Assembly (NCBI RefSeq): GCF_016234775.1
Contig: NZ_JACRAH010000064.1
Location: 61,066-125,065, forward strand
Length of the DNA stretch: 64,000 nucleotides
DNA from: Aquabacterium sp.
Lineage (GTDB): Bacteria; Pseudomonadota; Gammaproteobacteria; Burkholderiales; Burkholderiaceae_C
Direction of reading: 5' to 3'
The notes below the pieces were generated by a model. The model worked only from the letters and a program-made list of their open reading frames with translations. It ran no database searches and was not told the origin of the DNA. Positions 27,601-37,250 of the stretch are shown here, in pieces (position 1 is the first letter of the stretch; each line of letters begins with the position of its first letter). The position numbers and the translations under genes were made by a program.

Positions 27601-28008
27601 GCCATCTGCTTTCATGCTCCGGTCGTTGCGGACAGCCGCTTCGAGCGCGGCTTTGTGATCGTGGGGGATCCACTGCGCGTACTGGATGCCCTGGAAGGCG
27701 GGGTACTCCCTGGCGATGTCCAGGTTCTGATAATTTCGATGGAAGGCCTTGCGGTCAACGTCGCCGGTGACCAGGAACATACCCTGGAAGCTGCGCAGTA
27801 CGTCGAGGTAGTGATCCGTGATCTGAGTCAGGTGCTCGGTGATGTCTGCCGTCTGCTGAGCAAAGGAGGCATCAGCCGCCTTCTGGAGATTGCGGCTCGC
27901 TTGCCACCATGCCACGCCGCTGAGCATCAGGCCGGCAAGCAGCACGGCCCACGCACAGCGGTGCAGCCAGCGTGATTCTTCCTCGGTCTTGCGAATGTCG
28001 ATCAGCAT
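24685..28008 (-). CDS. CHASE-PAS-PAS-GGDEF-EAL cyclic di-GMP protein
   Basis: An 1107-residue inner-membrane signalling protein. Order: membrane helix (about 20-38), periplasmic CHASE sensor (about 80-290, with FQGIQYAQWIP), second helix (about 327-345), two PAS domains (about 375-490 and 510-640), a GGDEF domain with intact GGDEF at residues 727-731, and an EAL domain with intact EAL at 855-857 and DDFGVGYSSF. Both diguanylate cyclase and phosphodiesterase activity are possible. Net direction cannot be read from sequence. It lies 1.6 kb from the pilus locus, whose ATPase MshE carries a c-di-GMP-type domain. Confidence 0.92.
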   Translation of the reverse strand: MLIDIRKTEEESRWLHRCAWAVLLAGLMLSGVAWWQASRNLQKAADASFAQQTADITEHLTQITDHYLDVLRSFQGMFLVTGDVDRKAFHRNYQNLDIAREYPAFQGIQYAQWIPHDHKAALEAAVRNDRSMKADGYPRYQVTPPGERAEYLPVLFNEPEQLGGAILGHDMAYEPARREVMERARDTGRPQVSAPLQLGQTAGDQLGIVIRLPIFKPNAPIDTTGNRRAAFIGLVSGSVRAADLMKQAAQLKDWQHLHWTVYDVGSDLDPEEATPQLLFNSAAHMDKGYTSTARQDDTDVRVVKFDVGGRHWQMRFVREPVRAMTQAYPLALLLGGIFASVGLWWAIRSAGDRQEQAASMALDLSQQARDSERRLRSVLDNTVDGIATLSTAGDILSVNHAVCLMFGHEEGDMVRQHVSKLLPATATHAPDKRMDSFLQAQQVGIDGVGRRTEGLRANGVTFPVDMAVSSMELNGQKQYIAVLRDLTAQESAERAIFEAQRQLNEVDEMRRVIVHNAPYAIFVLNAQGVIQTVNPAGEKLVGTKAHELVGRCTTRRFFDPDQVAERARMLALRLNEPVRELDVLTHLAHESPGLPSEWTMRRDDGSFLIAEITVTELRNEFGHLSGYLAMAYDVTSRRDAEHQLQHMAQHDALTSLPNRNMLQEQLKTCMGIADRQGHHMAMMFLDVDRFKKINDGLGHHVGDSVLIEIARRLRAAMRTSDIVARLGGDEFVILLPQISAVEDGERVAQKVLDLFVDPLRIGTHELRITPSIGLAIYPEHGADTITLMRHADLAMYQAKSDGRNRVQVYSDKMQSPSADTLVLENDLYKALERDELRLHFQPQFDCASGRISGAEALLRWEHGGKLIPPSDFIPMAEETGLIVAMGEWVLRRACVMAQQWRERSGWPLRVAVNLSAVQLDQADIPALVAQVLKDTGLPPTALELEITESVVVRESLRAADILTQLRAVGVSIAIDDFGVGYSSFAYLRELPVDRLKLDRSFLSSVPESPGDSRLVAALIAMGHRLEVGIVAEGVETNEQAAFLVAHGCDEAQGYYLGRPMKEESFEALLMEHSREQAARIPATPQHHVSAAPATAPPPEVQDPTITV

Positions 28009-28106
28009 CCAGGGTCCTTGACATGCCGTCGCCCGCCTTGGAGACGGAGCGCGTTGTCGGTGTATCGGACTGGTGCTGGCAGGCTTGACCCTCGAATGAG
28101 GGGGCG

Positions 28107-28141
28107 ACGCCCCGAAAGTGCCTCAGACTGCTTCGGGGCGT
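28107..28141. other. Hairpin in the gap between htpX and the GGDEF-EAL gene
   Basis: A perfect 10-bp stem (ACGCCCCGAA at 28107-28116 pairing with 28132-28141) with a 15-base loop, about 45 bases beyond the htpX stop. No T-run follows on either strand, so it is only a weak candidate for a terminator of the def-fmt-htpX transcript. Confidence 0.3.
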
Positions 28142-28184
28142 GAAGAGATTCACATCATGACCATGTAGGCCGATCGCTACGAGT

Positions 28185-29027
28185 TCAACGGACCATGGCC
28201 ATCAGGCGGGCCACGCGCTCTTCAGTGGCCGGGTGCGTCGAGAACAAACTGCGCAGCCCGTCGCCAGACAAGGGGTTCATGATCATCATCTGGGCCGTCT
28301 CGGGGTGCGCCTCGGCGGCCTGCAGGGGGATGCCTTGCGCGTAACGGTGAATCTTTTCCAGGGCGCTGGCCAGGGCTTGAGGGTCGCCGCTGATTTCGGC
28401 GCCACCCCGATCGGCTTCGAACTCACGCGCGCGGCTGATGGCCATCTGGATCAGGCTGGCGGCCAGTGGCGCCAGGATGGCCACGGCGATGCCGGCGATC
28501 GGATTGGACGGCCGCCCTTCGGAGTCTCGCCCGCCAAAAAACACGGCGAAGTTGGCCAGCATGGAGATGGCACCAGCCATGGTGGCGCTGATGGTGCTGA
28601 TGAGGATGTCGCGGTGCTTGACGTGGGCGAGTTCGTGCGCCATGACGCCGCGCAATTCACGCTCGGTCAGCACATTGAGGATGCCGGTGGTGGCGGCCAC
28701 GGCCGCATGCTCGGGGTTGCGCCCTGTGGCAAACGCGTTGGGGGCCGATTCGTCGATCAGGTAGACGCGTGGCATGGGCAACTGGGCACGTTGGGCCAGT
28801 TCCTTGACCATGGCGTAAAAACGCGGCGCAGAGGTTTCATCCACCTCGCGGGCGTTGTACATCTTCAGCACCATCTGGTCTGAGAACCAGTAGCTGAAGA
28901 AGTTCATGCCGACGGCCACGACCAGCGCCAGCATCATGCCGGTACGGCCACCTATCATCCCGCCAATGGCCATGAAGAGGGCGGTGATGGCCGCCATGAG
29001 AATGGCGGTTTTCATCATGTTGAACAT
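28185..29027 (-). CDS. htpX: Membrane zinc metalloprotease HtpX
   Basis: A 280-residue M48 family protease of the inner membrane that degrades misfolded membrane proteins alongside FtsH. It has two N-terminal helices (about 5-50), the zinc motif [10 protein letters not shown] near residue 131, two further hydrophobic helices (about 145-190) and the third zinc ligand in [11 protein letters not shown]. Start is placed at 29027 ([10 protein letters not shown]) because AGGAGG lies just upstream; a longer reading frame adds 13 unlikely residues. It is the last gene of a def-fmt-htpX operon, 81 bases after fmt. Confidence 0.94.
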   Translation of the reverse strand: MFNMMKTAILMAAITALFMAIGGMIGGRTGMMLALVVAVGMNFFSYWFSDQMVLKMYNAREVDETSAPRFYAMVKELAQRAQLPMPRVYLIDESAPNAFATGRNPEHAAVAATTGILNVLTERELRGVMAHELAHVKHRDILISTISATMAGAISMLANFAVFFGGRDSEGRPSNPIAGIAVAILAPLAASLIQMAISRAREFEADRGGAEISGDPQALASALEKIHRYAQGIPLQAAEAHPETAQMMIMNPLSGDGLRSLFSTHPATEERVARLMAMVR

Positions 29028-29108
29028 GTGGTCGGGCCTCCTGACCCGCAAAATGAAGCACACCACCTTATGGTGGCAGGCAGTTAGATGAGGTGCAAAC
29101 CAAAAGGT

Positions 29109-30074
29109 TCAAGCCAGGGATGCGGGCAGGGTCGGGCAACTTTGCAGAAATTCACGTACCGAGATGCGCTTGCCACCCGGCTTTTGCAAGGTGTGCAAAG
29201 CCAGTGCCTGTTCTCCGCAGGCCACCACCAGCGTGTCGCCTTGCGCGTGCAGGATCACGCCGGGCTGACCACCCGTTGGCACGACACTCGCCGCCCACAG
29301 TTTGATGGTGTCCGTGCCCTTTTCTCCTGCCAGCTGGAAGGTGGTGCCCGGGAAGGGGTCAAAGGCTCGCACGCGGCGCTCGATCGTGGTGGCCGGCAAG
29401 CGCCAATCAATGGCGGCTTCTGCCTTCTCGATCTTGTGCGCGTAGTTCACGCCCTCTTCGGGCTGGGGCGTGGCCGTCAGGCCACCGCAGGCAGCCATTT
29501 CCAGCGCTTCGACGATCAGACGCCCGCCCAGCGCAGCCAACCGGTCATGCAGCGCGGCGGTGGTGTCATCGGGGCGAATGGCGTCCTTCTCGATCACGAG
29601 CATGTCGCCCGTGTCCAGCCCGATGTCCATCTGCATGATGGTGATGCCGGTTTCGGCATCGCCGGCTTCGATCGCGCGGTGAATCGGCGCCGCACCACGC
29701 CAGCGCGGCAGCAGCGAGCCGTGGATATTGAGGCAGCCCAGGCGGGGCAGGTTCAGCGCCCACTGCGGCAGGATCAGGCCATAGGCGGCTACCACCATCA
29801 CATCGGGTGCGGCGGTTTGCAGGGCGGCTTGAGCGGCCTTGGCCTCATTCGGGTACTTGCCATCCAGCTTCAGGCTGTGAGGCTGCGCCACGGTGATGCC
29901 ATGCTGCTGTGCCAGTTGTTTGACGGGCGAGGCCTGCAGCTTCATGCCACGACCTGCGGGGCGATCCGGCTGGGTCAGCACCAGCGGCACCTCGAAGCCG
30001 GCGGCCAGAATGGCGCGCAGGGCCTCGCTGGCGAACTCGGGCGTGCCGGCGAAGGCGACTTTCAGCTTGCTCAT
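29109..30074 (-). CDS. fmt: Methionyl-tRNA formyltransferase
   Basis: A 321-residue enzyme that formylates initiator Met-tRNA using 10-formyl-tetrahydrofolate. It begins [19 protein letters not shown], the normal Fmt N-terminus, and carries the catalytic-region signature [18 protein letters not shown] with [22 protein letters not shown]-terminal OB-like domain spans about 205-310. The ATG at 30074 overlaps the def stop by four bases, so deformylase and formyltransferase are cotranslated; longer upstream reading is a shadow of def. Confidence 0.97.
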   Translation of the reverse strand: MSKLKVAFAGTPEFASEALRAILAAGFEVPLVLTQPDRPAGRGMKLQASPVKQLAQQHGITVAQPHSLKLDGKYPNEAKAAQAALQTAAPDVMVVAAYGLILPQWALNLPRLGCLNIHGSLLPRWRGAAPIHRAIEAGDAETGITIMQMDIGLDTGDMLVIEKDAIRPDDTTAALHDRLAALGGRLIVEALEMAACGGLTATPQPEEGVNYAHKIEKAEAAIDWRLPATTIERRVRAFDPFPGTTFQLAGEKGTDTIKLWAASVVPTGGQPGVILHAQGDTLVVACGEQALALHTLQKPGGKRISVREFLQSCPTLPASLA

Positions 30075-30586
30075 GCGTCGCGCTCGTCGCGGGCTTTTTT
30101 CTGCAACTTGGTCTTGATGCGGTTGCGCTTGAGTGGCGACAGGTATTCCACAAACACCTTGCCCAGCAGGTGGTCGAGCTCGTGCTGCACGCACACGGAC
30201 AGCAGGTCGTCGTCGGTCTCGAATTCAAAGGTCTTGCCGTTGCGATCCAGCGCGCGCACCTTCACGCGCACATGGCGCTCGACCTTGTCGTAAATCGCAG
30301 GTACCGACAGGCAGCCCTCTTCCCACACCAGCATCTCGTTGCTGGCCCAGGTGATTTCGGGGTTGATCAACACCAGCGGCTTGTTGCGCTCTTCGCTCGT
30401 GTCGATCACGACCAAGCGTTCGTGCACGTTGACCTGCGTGGCAGCCAGCCCCACGCCCTTGGCTTCGTACATGGTCTCAAGCATGTCATCGACCAGCTGG
30501 CGGATGCGGTCATCCACCTGCGCGACGGGTTTGGCGACCGTGTTCAGGCGGGTATCGGGGTACTGGAGGATGGGCAGCAGGGCCAT
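30071..30586 (-). CDS. def: Peptide deformylase
   Basis: A 171-residue metalloenzyme that removes the N-formyl group from new proteins. All three family motifs are present: GVGLAATQ (about residues 45-52), EEGCLSVP (about 90-97) and HELDHLLGK (about 133-141), the last two supplying the Cys and two His metal ligands. ATG 30586 gives [14 protein letters not shown], the expected N-terminus; an upstream ATG would add 31 non-conserved residues. It is the first gene of def-fmt-htpX and is divergent from the LysM gene. Confidence 0.97.
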   Translation of the reverse strand: MALLPILQYPDTRLNTVAKPVAQVDDRIRQLVDDMLETMYEAKGVGLAATQVNVHERLVVIDTSEERNKPLVLINPEITWASNEMLVWEEGCLSVPAIYDKVERHVRVKVRALDRNGKTFEFETDDDLLSVCVQHELDHLLGKVFVEYLSPLKRNRIKTKLQKKARDERDA

Positions 30587-30807
30587 GGTGCGAATGTCGA
30601 GGAGAGGGAAATCAACAATAACGTTGTGGATGTGGCGCAACGTCAACCGGGCTGACGAGGCCGCAACCGCTGGTAACACGGGGCAATTTTGATTGCGACT
30701 GTGTCGGTTTTACGGGCAGAATCAAATGATCATTGACCAGATTTTGCCGAATATGAGCCAACCCTGCCTGGGTGAATCTATTCGGCCGGTAATTGGAGAC
30801 TGTTTTC

Positions 30808-32001
30808 ATGACCCAGCGATCGCTGTTCCACGCGGCTCGTCAGACCCGTGCCCTGAGTGTATCGGCACTGACCGCGCTGGGCGTGCTGGCCGGTAGTTTG
30901 ACCACCGCTCACGCTGAGGGTGTTCCCAACTATCCCATCACCCCGCAACAAAAAGCGACGGCCGCCAAGGTGGCCGAAGCCGGCGTGCCGCTGTCCGAGC
31001 TGTCGCCCAATGCGCCCGATACCTATACCGTCAAGCGCGGCGACACGCTGTGGGATATCTCCAGCCTGTTTCTGAAAAACGCCTGGCGCTGGCCGGAACT
31101 GTGGGGCATGAACATGCAGCAGATCCGCAACCCGCACCTGATTTTCCCGGGCCAGATGCTGTATCTGGACAAGAGCAATGGCCGCGCGCGCCTGCGCGTG
31201 GGCGAGCCAGTGGTGGGGGCCAATGGCACCGTGAAGCTGTCGCCGCGCGTGCGCGCTGGCAGCCTGGATGACGCCATCAGCAGCGTGCGCGTGCACCTGC
31301 TGGAGCCCTTCTTCAACGAGGCGGTGGTGTTCGACACCAGTGAGGAGTTGCTGGCTGCACCTCGCATCGTGGCCACGCAAGAAGGGCGTGTGGTGCTCTC
31401 ACGTGGCGAAACGGCGTATGTCCGTGGTGACCTGCAAGGCCGCCGCGAATTCCGCCTGTTCCGTGAGCCCCGTCCCCTGCGCGATCCCTCCACCCGTGAG
31501 GTGCTGGGCTTTGAGGCTCAGTTTGTCGGCACGGCCAACGTGACCCGCGAAGGGGCTGAAGGCACGGGGGCCGATGGTGGCCCGGTGGTGATTCCGTCCA
31601 CCTTCATGCTCACCAGCCTGCGCCAGGAAGCCGGCGTGGGTGATCGCCTCTCGCCCGTGCCACCGCGTGAGTACACCAACATGGTGCCGCATGCCCCAGC
31701 GCAGGATCTGGCCGGGCAGATCGTCTCCATCTATGGTGAAGGCTTGGCTGCCGGACAGAATCAGATCGTGACCATCAACAGGGGCGCGCGTGATGGCGTC
31801 GAGCGAGGCCATGTTCTGGCCTTGTGGCGTGCCGGAGCCACCGTGACCGACAAGACCAGCGACGACAAGGCCACGCTCAAGCTGCCTGACGAACGTCATG
31901 GCCTGTTGTTCGTGTTCCGCGTGTTTGATCGTGTGTCCTACGCCTTGATCCTCAACGTGCAGGAGCCCGTCAAGGCGGGCGATCGCTTTACGCAACCCTG
32001 A
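30808..32001 (+). CDS. Secreted LysM peptidoglycan-binding protein
   Basis: A 397-residue exported protein with a signal peptide ending near residue 36 (AHA/EG). A single LysM domain follows at about 72-125 (YTVKRGDTLWDISSLFLKN ... NPHLIFPGQMLYL). The remaining 270 residues have no recognised domain; they are beta-rich and include RGARDGVERGHVLALWR, a pattern common to this Burkholderiales family found beside dprA. ATG 30808 is chosen for the GGAGA site before it. A strong terminator follows, separating it from dprA. It probably binds the cell wall; enzymatic activity is not evident. Confidence 0.87.
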   Translation: MTQRSLFHAARQTRALSVSALTALGVLAGSLTTAHAEGVPNYPITPQQKATAAKVAEAGVPLSELSPNAPDTYTVKRGDTLWDISSLFLKNAWRWPELWGMNMQQIRNPHLIFPGQMLYLDKSNGRARLRVGEPVVGANGTVKLSPRVRAGSLDDAISSVRVHLLEPFFNEAVVFDTSEELLAAPRIVATQEGRVVLSRGETAYVRGDLQGRREFRLFREPRPLRDPSTREVLGFEAQFVGTANVTREGAEGTGADGGPVVIPSTFMLTSLRQEAGVGDRLSPVPPREYTNMVPHAPAQDLAGQIVSIYGEGLAAGQNQIVTINRGARDGVERGHVLALWRAGATVTDKTSDDKATLKLPDERHGLLFVFRVFDRVSYALILNVQEPVKAGDRFTQP

Positions 32002-32066
32002 GCGGGTTGACCGCGTCGGTGGCCGTGTGGCCGCCGGGATGCGGGCAGACCCAAGGGCAGACATGA

Positions 32067-32100
32067 GGGCAGTGCGGTCCATGCCGCGCTGCCCTTTTTT
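32067..32100 (+). terminator. Rho-independent terminator after the LysM gene
   Basis: An 11-bp stem (32067-32077 with 32084-32094, one G-U pair), 6-base loop, followed immediately by six T at 32095-32100. It lies 66 bases after the LysM stop and before dprA. Confidence 0.9.
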
Positions 32101-32138
32101 CATTGAAGTGCGGCATTCAGAAAGAAAGACAAGAAGAC

Positions 32139-33311
32139 ATGGAACGGGAGGAATTGCGAGCCTGGTTGCGCCTGTTGCTGACGCCCCGAATCGGGCCAGG
32201 AACTGCCCGCAAGCTGCTCGCGGCATTGGGCTCGCCGCAGGCCATTTTTGATGCGCCAGCACAGACGTTGGCTGCGCTGGTGGCCAAGCGCGAAGCAACT
32301 GAGCTTGGGCGTGAGCCTTCAGGGCTGGATGAGCAGGTTCTGGCCACCCAGACTTGGCTGGCAGAAAGCTTGCCTTTGGCCAGTGGGCGCCCATCGCGCT
32401 TTGTGCTGAGTCTGGCCGATCCCGCCTACCCGGCGGCCTTGCTGGATGCCGCTGATCCGCCCTTGTTGCTGTTCGCCCAGGGGCAACTGGACTTGCTGGG
32501 CCGCCCGGCTGTCGCCGTGGTGGGCAGTCGCCACCCGACGCCGCAAGGGCAGGAGAATGCCTATGCCTTTGCCAAGGCGCTCAGCGAGGCAGGCGTCACC
32601 GTGGTGTCCGGTCTGGCCTTGGGGGTGGACGGCGCCGCCCATGCAGGGGCGCTGGATGGCTGGCGCGATGCCTCCTCTGGCAGCACGATCGCCGTGGTGG
32701 GGACGGGGCTCGATGTGGTCTACCCCAAGGCGCACCAGGCCTTGGCGCAGCGGCTGAGCACGCAAGGGCTGCTGCTCAGCGAGTTTGCGCTGGGCACGGC
32801 ACCGCTGGCCGGCAACTTCCCCAAGCGCAACCGCATCGTGGCGGCACTGTCTCGCGGCACCTTGGTCATCGAGGCTGCTTTGCAGTCTGGCTCCTTGATC
32901 ACCGCGCGGCTGGCCGGCGAAATCGGCCGGGAAGTGCTGGCCATTCCCGGCTCGATTCACTCGCCGCAGGCCCGGGGGTGTCATGCGCTGATCAAGCAGG
33001 GCGCCAAGCTGGTGGAGACGGCGCAAGACGTGCTGGAAGAGTTGCAGTTGGGCGTGATTGTCTCCGCGGGTTTGCCAGCATGTTCGGCGCAGTCTGGCGA
33101 CGACGGCGGTGTGTCCGCCGCTGCGGATGACGCTAGGGATGTGGACCCGGTGCTGTCCGCCATGGGCTATGACCCGGTCAGCCAGGAGGCCTTGAGCGCG
33201 CGCACTGGCTGGGGCGCAGCCGATCTGGGAGCCAGGCTGCTGGAGCTGGAGTTGATGGGCCAGGTGGCTCGCCTGCCCGGGGCCTTGTTTCAGCGCGTGG
33301 GCGCTGCCTGA
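32139..33311 (+). CDS. dprA: DNA-processing protein DprA (Smf)
   Basis: A 390-residue protein that binds incoming single-stranded DNA during natural transformation and loads RecA. It has an N-terminal SAM-like region, a Rossmann-like core with [41 protein letters not shown] and [15 protein letters not shown], and a C-terminal winged helix (about 335-388). ATG 32139 ([10 protein letters not shown]) is the usual family start; an upstream TTG would add 12 residues. Together with a type IV pilus locus this suggests, but does not show, competence. It heads a dprA-lipB-lipA group. Confidence 0.95.
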   Translation: MEREELRAWLRLLLTPRIGPGTARKLLAALGSPQAIFDAPAQTLAALVAKREATELGREPSGLDEQVLATQTWLAESLPLASGRPSRFVLSLADPAYPAALLDAADPPLLLFAQGQLDLLGRPAVAVVGSRHPTPQGQENAYAFAKALSEAGVTVVSGLALGVDGAAHAGALDGWRDASSGSTIAVVGTGLDVVYPKAHQALAQRLSTQGLLLSEFALGTAPLAGNFPKRNRIVAALSRGTLVIEAALQSGSLITARLAGEIGREVLAIPGSIHSPQARGCHALIKQGAKLVETAQDVLEELQLGVIVSAGLPACSAQSGDDGGVSAAADDARDVDPVLSAMGYDPVSQEALSARTGWGAADLGARLLELELMGQVARLPGALFQRVGAA

Positions 33312-33346
33312 CGGGGCGGAGTGGGATCGGTGATACAAACACGGGC

Positions 33347-34036
33347 GTGAACCAGACCATTCTCAAGAACCTGGGCCAGGTCGATTACCTGCCCACCATG
33401 GAGGCCATGCAGGCCTTCACCGACACCCGCACCGACGACACCCCCGATGAAATCTGGGTGTGCCAGCACCCGCCCACCTTCACGCAGGGCCTGGCCGGCA
33501 AGGCTGACCACGTGCTGTTCAACCCCCCTGGGCCCGATCACATCCCCGTGGTGCAGACCAACCGGGGCGGGCAGGTCACGTATCACGGGCCGGGGCAGGT
33601 GGTGGCGTATCCCTTGCTCAACCTCAAGCGGCGCGGCTACTTCGTCAAGGAGTATGTGTACCGCCTGGAAGAGGCCATCATCCGCACGCTGGCACATTTT
33701 GGTGTCACCGGGCACCGGGTGGCGGGCGCCCCGGGTATCTACGTGCGCCTGGATGATCCCTTTGCCCATGCTGCGCTCACCGAGCCGCGAGATCCTCGCG
33801 ATCCCTTCAAAGGTCTGGGCAAGATCGCCGCCCTGGGCATCAAGGTATCGCGCCACTGCACTTATCACGGCATGGCGCTGAACGTGGCCATGGACCTGAG
33901 CCCGTACGGGCGCATCAACCCCTGCGGTTACAACGGCCTGCGCACCGTGGACCTGGCCAGCATCGGCGTGCAGGTGGGGTGGGGCGAGGTCGCGGCGGTG
34001 CAGGCGCATCAACTCGACGTGCGACTAGCCCCTTGA
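33347..34036 (+). CDS. lipB: Octanoyltransferase LipB
   Basis: A 229-residue enzyme that transfers octanoate from acyl carrier protein to lipoyl domains, the first step of lipoate synthesis. It carries the signature [19 protein letters not shown], the catalytic Lys in [13 protein letters not shown] and the catalytic Cys in NPCGYNG. The start codon is GTG at 33347. A short C-rich/G-rich hairpin with five T follows the stop near 34053-34063, a weak terminator candidate. lipA follows 111 bases later, completing the pathway. Confidence 0.95.
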   Translation: MNQTILKNLGQVDYLPTMEAMQAFTDTRTDDTPDEIWVCQHPPTFTQGLAGKADHVLFNPPGPDHIPVVQTNRGGQVTYHGPGQVVAYPLLNLKRRGYFVKEYVYRLEEAIIRTLAHFGVTGHRVAGAPGIYVRLDDPFAHAALTEPRDPRDPFKGLGKIAALGIKVSRHCTYHGMALNVAMDLSPYGRINPCGYNGLRTVDLASIGVQVGWGEVAAVQAHQLDVRLAP

Positions 34037-34147
34037 GCGATGGCCTTGCGCGGGGTTTTTGCCGTCGCCAGCGCCAATCGGCTACATTGGCAGATGGCCT
34101 GTCAAGCACGCAAAGCGCGTGGTTTGGCCTTGAAGTGAAGCACCGTC

Positions 34148-35143
34148 ATGTCCTCTGAAAACACCCCCGCTGATCCGAATCAGGCTGCGCCCGCGGCTTA
34201 CGACCCCACTGCCAAGCAGAAGGCGCAAGCCAAGACGGCGCGCATTCCCATCAAGGTGGTGCCGGCCGACGAGGTGCTGCGCAAACCCGAGTGGATCCGC
34301 GTCAAGGCCGGTTCACCCAGCACGCGCTTCTACGAGATCAAGAACATCCTGCGCGAGCACAAGCTGCATACGGTGTGCGAAGAAGCCTCTTGCCCCAATA
34401 TCGGCGAGTGCTTTGGCCACGGCACGGCCACCTTCATGATCATGGGTGACAAGTGCACGCGCCGCTGCCCCTTCTGTGATGTGGGCCATGGCCGCCCGGA
34501 TCCGCTGGATGTGAACGAGCCGGCCAACCTGGCCAAGACGATCGCGGCGCTCAAGCTCAAGTACGTGGTGATCACCAGCGTGGACCGCGATGACCTGCGT
34601 GACGGCGGCGCCGGCCACTTCGTGGAATGCATCCGGCAGATCCGCGAGCAGTCGCCTGCCACGCGCATCGAGATCCTCGTGCCTGACTTCCGTGGCCGCG
34701 ATGACCGCGCCCTGGAGATCCTCAAGGCCGCGCCGCCCGATGTGATGAACCACAACCTGGAAACCGCGCAGCGCCTGTACAAGGAAGCGCGCCCGGGCAG
34801 CGATTACCAGGTCAGCCTGAACCTGCTCAAGAAATTCAAGGCCCTGCACCCGGACATCCCCACCAAGAGCGGCATCATGGTCGGCCTGGGCGAGACCGAT
34901 GAAGAGATCCTGCAGGTGATGCGCGACATGCGTGCGCACGACATCGACATGATCACCATTGGGCAGTACCTGGCGCCATCAGGCCACCATCTGCCGGTGC
35001 GCCGCTATGTGCACCCGGACACCTTCAAGATGTTCGAAGAAGAGGCCCGCAAGATGGGCTTCACGCACGCGGCCGTGGGCGCCATGGTGCGCTCCAGCTA
35101 CCACGCGGATCAGCAGGCAGCGCAGGCTGGTGTTGGCGCTTGA
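34148..35143 (+). CDS. lipA: Lipoyl synthase LipA
   Basis: A 331-residue radical SAM enzyme that inserts two sulfurs into protein-bound octanoate. Both clusters are visible: the auxiliary 4Fe-4S motif [12 protein letters not shown] and the radical [11 protein letters not shown], and the C-terminal auxiliary ligand Ser lies in VRSSYHAD. The first 55 residues are a low-complexity Ala/Pro/Lys extension, common in beta-proteobacterial LipA. It is paired with lipB upstream; the spermidine-synthase-like gene starts 15 bases downstream. Confidence 0.97.
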   Translation: MSSENTPADPNQAAPAAYDPTAKQKAQAKTARIPIKVVPADEVLRKPEWIRVKAGSPSTRFYEIKNILREHKLHTVCEEASCPNIGECFGHGTATFMIMGDKCTRRCPFCDVGHGRPDPLDVNEPANLAKTIAALKLKYVVITSVDRDDLRDGGAGHFVECIRQIREQSPATRIEILVPDFRGRDDRALEILKAAPPDVMNHNLETAQRLYKEARPGSDYQVSLNLLKKFKALHPDIPTKSGIMVGLGETDEEILQVMRDMRAHDIDMITIGQYLAPSGHHLPVRRYVHPDTFKMFEEEARKMGFTHAAVGAMVRSSYHADQQAAQAGVGA

Positions 35144-35158
35144 GGCCTCCGCGTTTGC

Positions 35159-35911
35159 ATGTCTTCAACGATTGACCCGGACGACTTCGTCAAACCCTTC
35201 ATCTCCGAGACGCTGGGCTCGAAGTCCCTGTACTTTTCGATATCGGCCATCCAGAGCAGCATGAACCTCATGCAGCCGGATGCGCTGGCGCTGGAGTACT
35301 CGCGCACGATGATGGGCTTCCTGCTGTTCAACCCGGCGCCCTCTCGCATCGCCATGATCGGCCTGGGTGGTGGCTCGCTGGCCAAGTTCTGCTACCGGCA
35401 CCTGCCGCAGTCCCGCATGGACGTGGTGGAGATCAATCCCCACGTCGTGGCGCTGCGTGATGCCTTCCTCATCCCCAAGGACGATCGCCGCTTCAAGGTG
35501 ATTCTGGGTGATGGGGCGCAGTTCGTGCAGCAGCCGCCGCATCGCTATGACGTGCTCTTGCTCGATGGCTTTGATCTGCGCGGCTTGCCATCCAGCCTGT
35601 CATCCCGGCGTTTTTTCGAGCATTGTCTGGACGCCCTTCAGCCAGGTGGCATTCTGGTGGCCAACCTCCACTACAAGCACGCGCACTTCGAGACCTGCGT
35701 GACGCGTATCCGTTCGGTGTTCAAGGATGGCGTACAGGTCGTGGTGGAGCCCGACGAAGACAACGCGACAGTGTTTGCCTGCAAGGATGCGGTCCTGCCG
35801 GCGCCTGCCAAAGGGCCCAAAGGTCAGGCGCTTCGTCCGGCCAGGTTGCCTGATGTGGCATGGGCTCAACTGGATGAGGCGTTTGCGCACATCGTCCGCA
35901 GTTGGCGTTGA
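35159..35911 (+). CDS. Spermidine synthase-like (aminopropyltransferase/methyltransferase fold) protein
   Basis: A 250-residue Rossmann-fold protein. It shows a SAM/dcSAM-binding glycine loop IGLGGGSLAKFCYRHLP (about 64-80), the acidic VVEINPHVV (about 88-96) and GDGAQFV followed by LLLDGFD, the layout of polyamine aminopropyltransferases. Key SpeE gatekeeper sequences are diverged, so the substrate is unknown; many such proteins are orphan methyltransferase-like. It starts 15 bases after lipA and is probably cotranscribed with it. Confidence 0.8.
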   Translation: MSSTIDPDDFVKPFISETLGSKSLYFSISAIQSSMNLMQPDALALEYSRTMMGFLLFNPAPSRIAMIGLGGGSLAKFCYRHLPQSRMDVVEINPHVVALRDAFLIPKDDRRFKVILGDGAQFVQQPPHRYDVLLLDGFDLRGLPSSLSSRRFFEHCLDALQPGGILVANLHYKHAHFETCVTRIRSVFKDGVQVVVEPDEDNATVFACKDAVLPAPAKGPKGQALRPARLPDVAWAQLDEAFAHIVRSWR

Positions 35912-36203
35912 GCCTGCTGCGCACCGCAGCGTATCTGATCCCGTATCAAAACAGCGCATCCCGGTCACTTGTGTAACGGGTTGGTTCGACCTGTCCTGCT
36001 GACCGCACCTCTTGTCGTGGCCATTTGCGCGATGCCGCCTGTGCATTGACGGGGTCTGGCGGGGATGAGGGGGGTGACGGGGATATGCATGTGGTTACAG
36101 CCTCGGTGGCTTGGCCCATAGCATCCGCCGGCGTCGAGTCAAGAGGGCTCGGCGCACCCACTGCGGCCGTGCGGCCGCCACTTCCCTTACACAGGAGAGA
36201 GAG

Positions 36204-37247
36204 ATGACATTCCAAGCAATCGCTGGCAAGGCTGGTGCCGCTTTGGCACTGACCGCAGTCGCCCTGTCTGCGCAGGCCGCCAACACCATGTGCGTGTTCG
36301 ACATCATTGGCGCCAGTGGTGACGCTTTCAACATGGCCAAGGACTATGCCGTGGCCATGCAGAAAGCCGGTGTGACGGTGGAGCTCAAAGGCTTCACCAA
36401 TGAGACCGCTGCCGTGGAAGACTTCCGCGCAGGCAAGTGTGATGCCCTGATGGCTACCGCCTTCCGTACCCGCCAGTTCAACGGCGTGGCCGGTTCGATC
36501 GACACCCTGGGCGCGACCACCGTGGTGCGCGATGGCAAGGTGGACATGCCCGCCAGCTACGAAGTCGTGCGCAAGGTTGTGCAGACCTTCTCCTCACCGC
36601 AGGCCGCCAAGATGATGGTGGAAGGTGCGTATGAAATCGGCGGCATCGTGCCTTTTGGCGCGGCCTATCCGATGGTCAACAGCCGTGCCATCGATTCGGT
36701 GGAAGCGCTGGCAGGCAAGAAGATCGCCGCGCTGGAATACGACCAGGCGCAGGCCATGATGGTGCAGCGCGTGGGCGGCAAGCCCGTGTCGGTGGACATC
36801 AACAACCTGTCGGCCAAGTTCAATGGCGGCGAGGTGGACATGATCGCTGCGCCCACGCTGGCCTACAAGCCGCTGGAGCTGAACAAGGGCATCGGCGCCA
36901 AGGGCGGCATCGCACGCTTCCCGCTGTTGATCCTGACCTACCAGGTCGTGCTCAACCAGTCGAAGTTCCCCGCCGGTTTTGGCGAGAAGTCGCGTGACCA
37001 CTGGGTGGGCGAGTTCGATCGCGCCATGAAGCTGGTGCAGAACGCCGATGCCAGCATCCCGGCTGCCACCTGGATGGAGGTGTCGCCAGACCACGTGAAG
37101 AAGTACACCACCATCCTGCGCGAATCGCGCATTGCGATCACCAACCAGGGCGTCTACAACAAGCAGGGCCTGAAGGTCATCAAGAAGGTGCGCTGCGCTG
37201 CCAGCCCGACTGAGGCCGATTGCGCTTCGCCTTCCGAAGAAGGCTGA
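36204..37247 (+). CDS. Periplasmic solute-binding-like protein (DUF6091 type)
   Basis: A 347-residue exported protein with a clear signal peptide (cut after AQA at residue 24) and GGAGAGAGAG-type ribosome site before ATG 36204. The body resembles TRAP/ABC solute receptors: VCVFDIIGASGD-like start, FRAGKCDALMATAFRTRQFN and a VDMIAAPTLAYKPLEL stretch; such proteins are annotated as putative solute-binding proteins of the DUF6091 group. Two cysteine pairs occur at the ends. No transporter membrane genes are adjacent, so its partner is unknown. A strong terminator lies just after the stop. Confidence 0.72.
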   Translation: MTFQAIAGKAGAALALTAVALSAQAANTMCVFDIIGASGDAFNMAKDYAVAMQKAGVTVELKGFTNETAAVEDFRAGKCDALMATAFRTRQFNGVAGSIDTLGATTVVRDGKVDMPASYEVVRKVVQTFSSPQAAKMMVEGAYEIGGIVPFGAAYPMVNSRAIDSVEALAGKKIAALEYDQAQAMMVQRVGGKPVSVDINNLSAKFNGGEVDMIAAPTLAYKPLELNKGIGAKGGIARFPLLILTYQVVLNQSKFPAGFGEKSRDHWVGEFDRAMKLVQNADASIPAATWMEVSPDHVKKYTTILRESRIAITNQGVYNKQGLKVIKKVRCAASPTEADCASPSEEG

Positions 37248-37250
37248 TGC

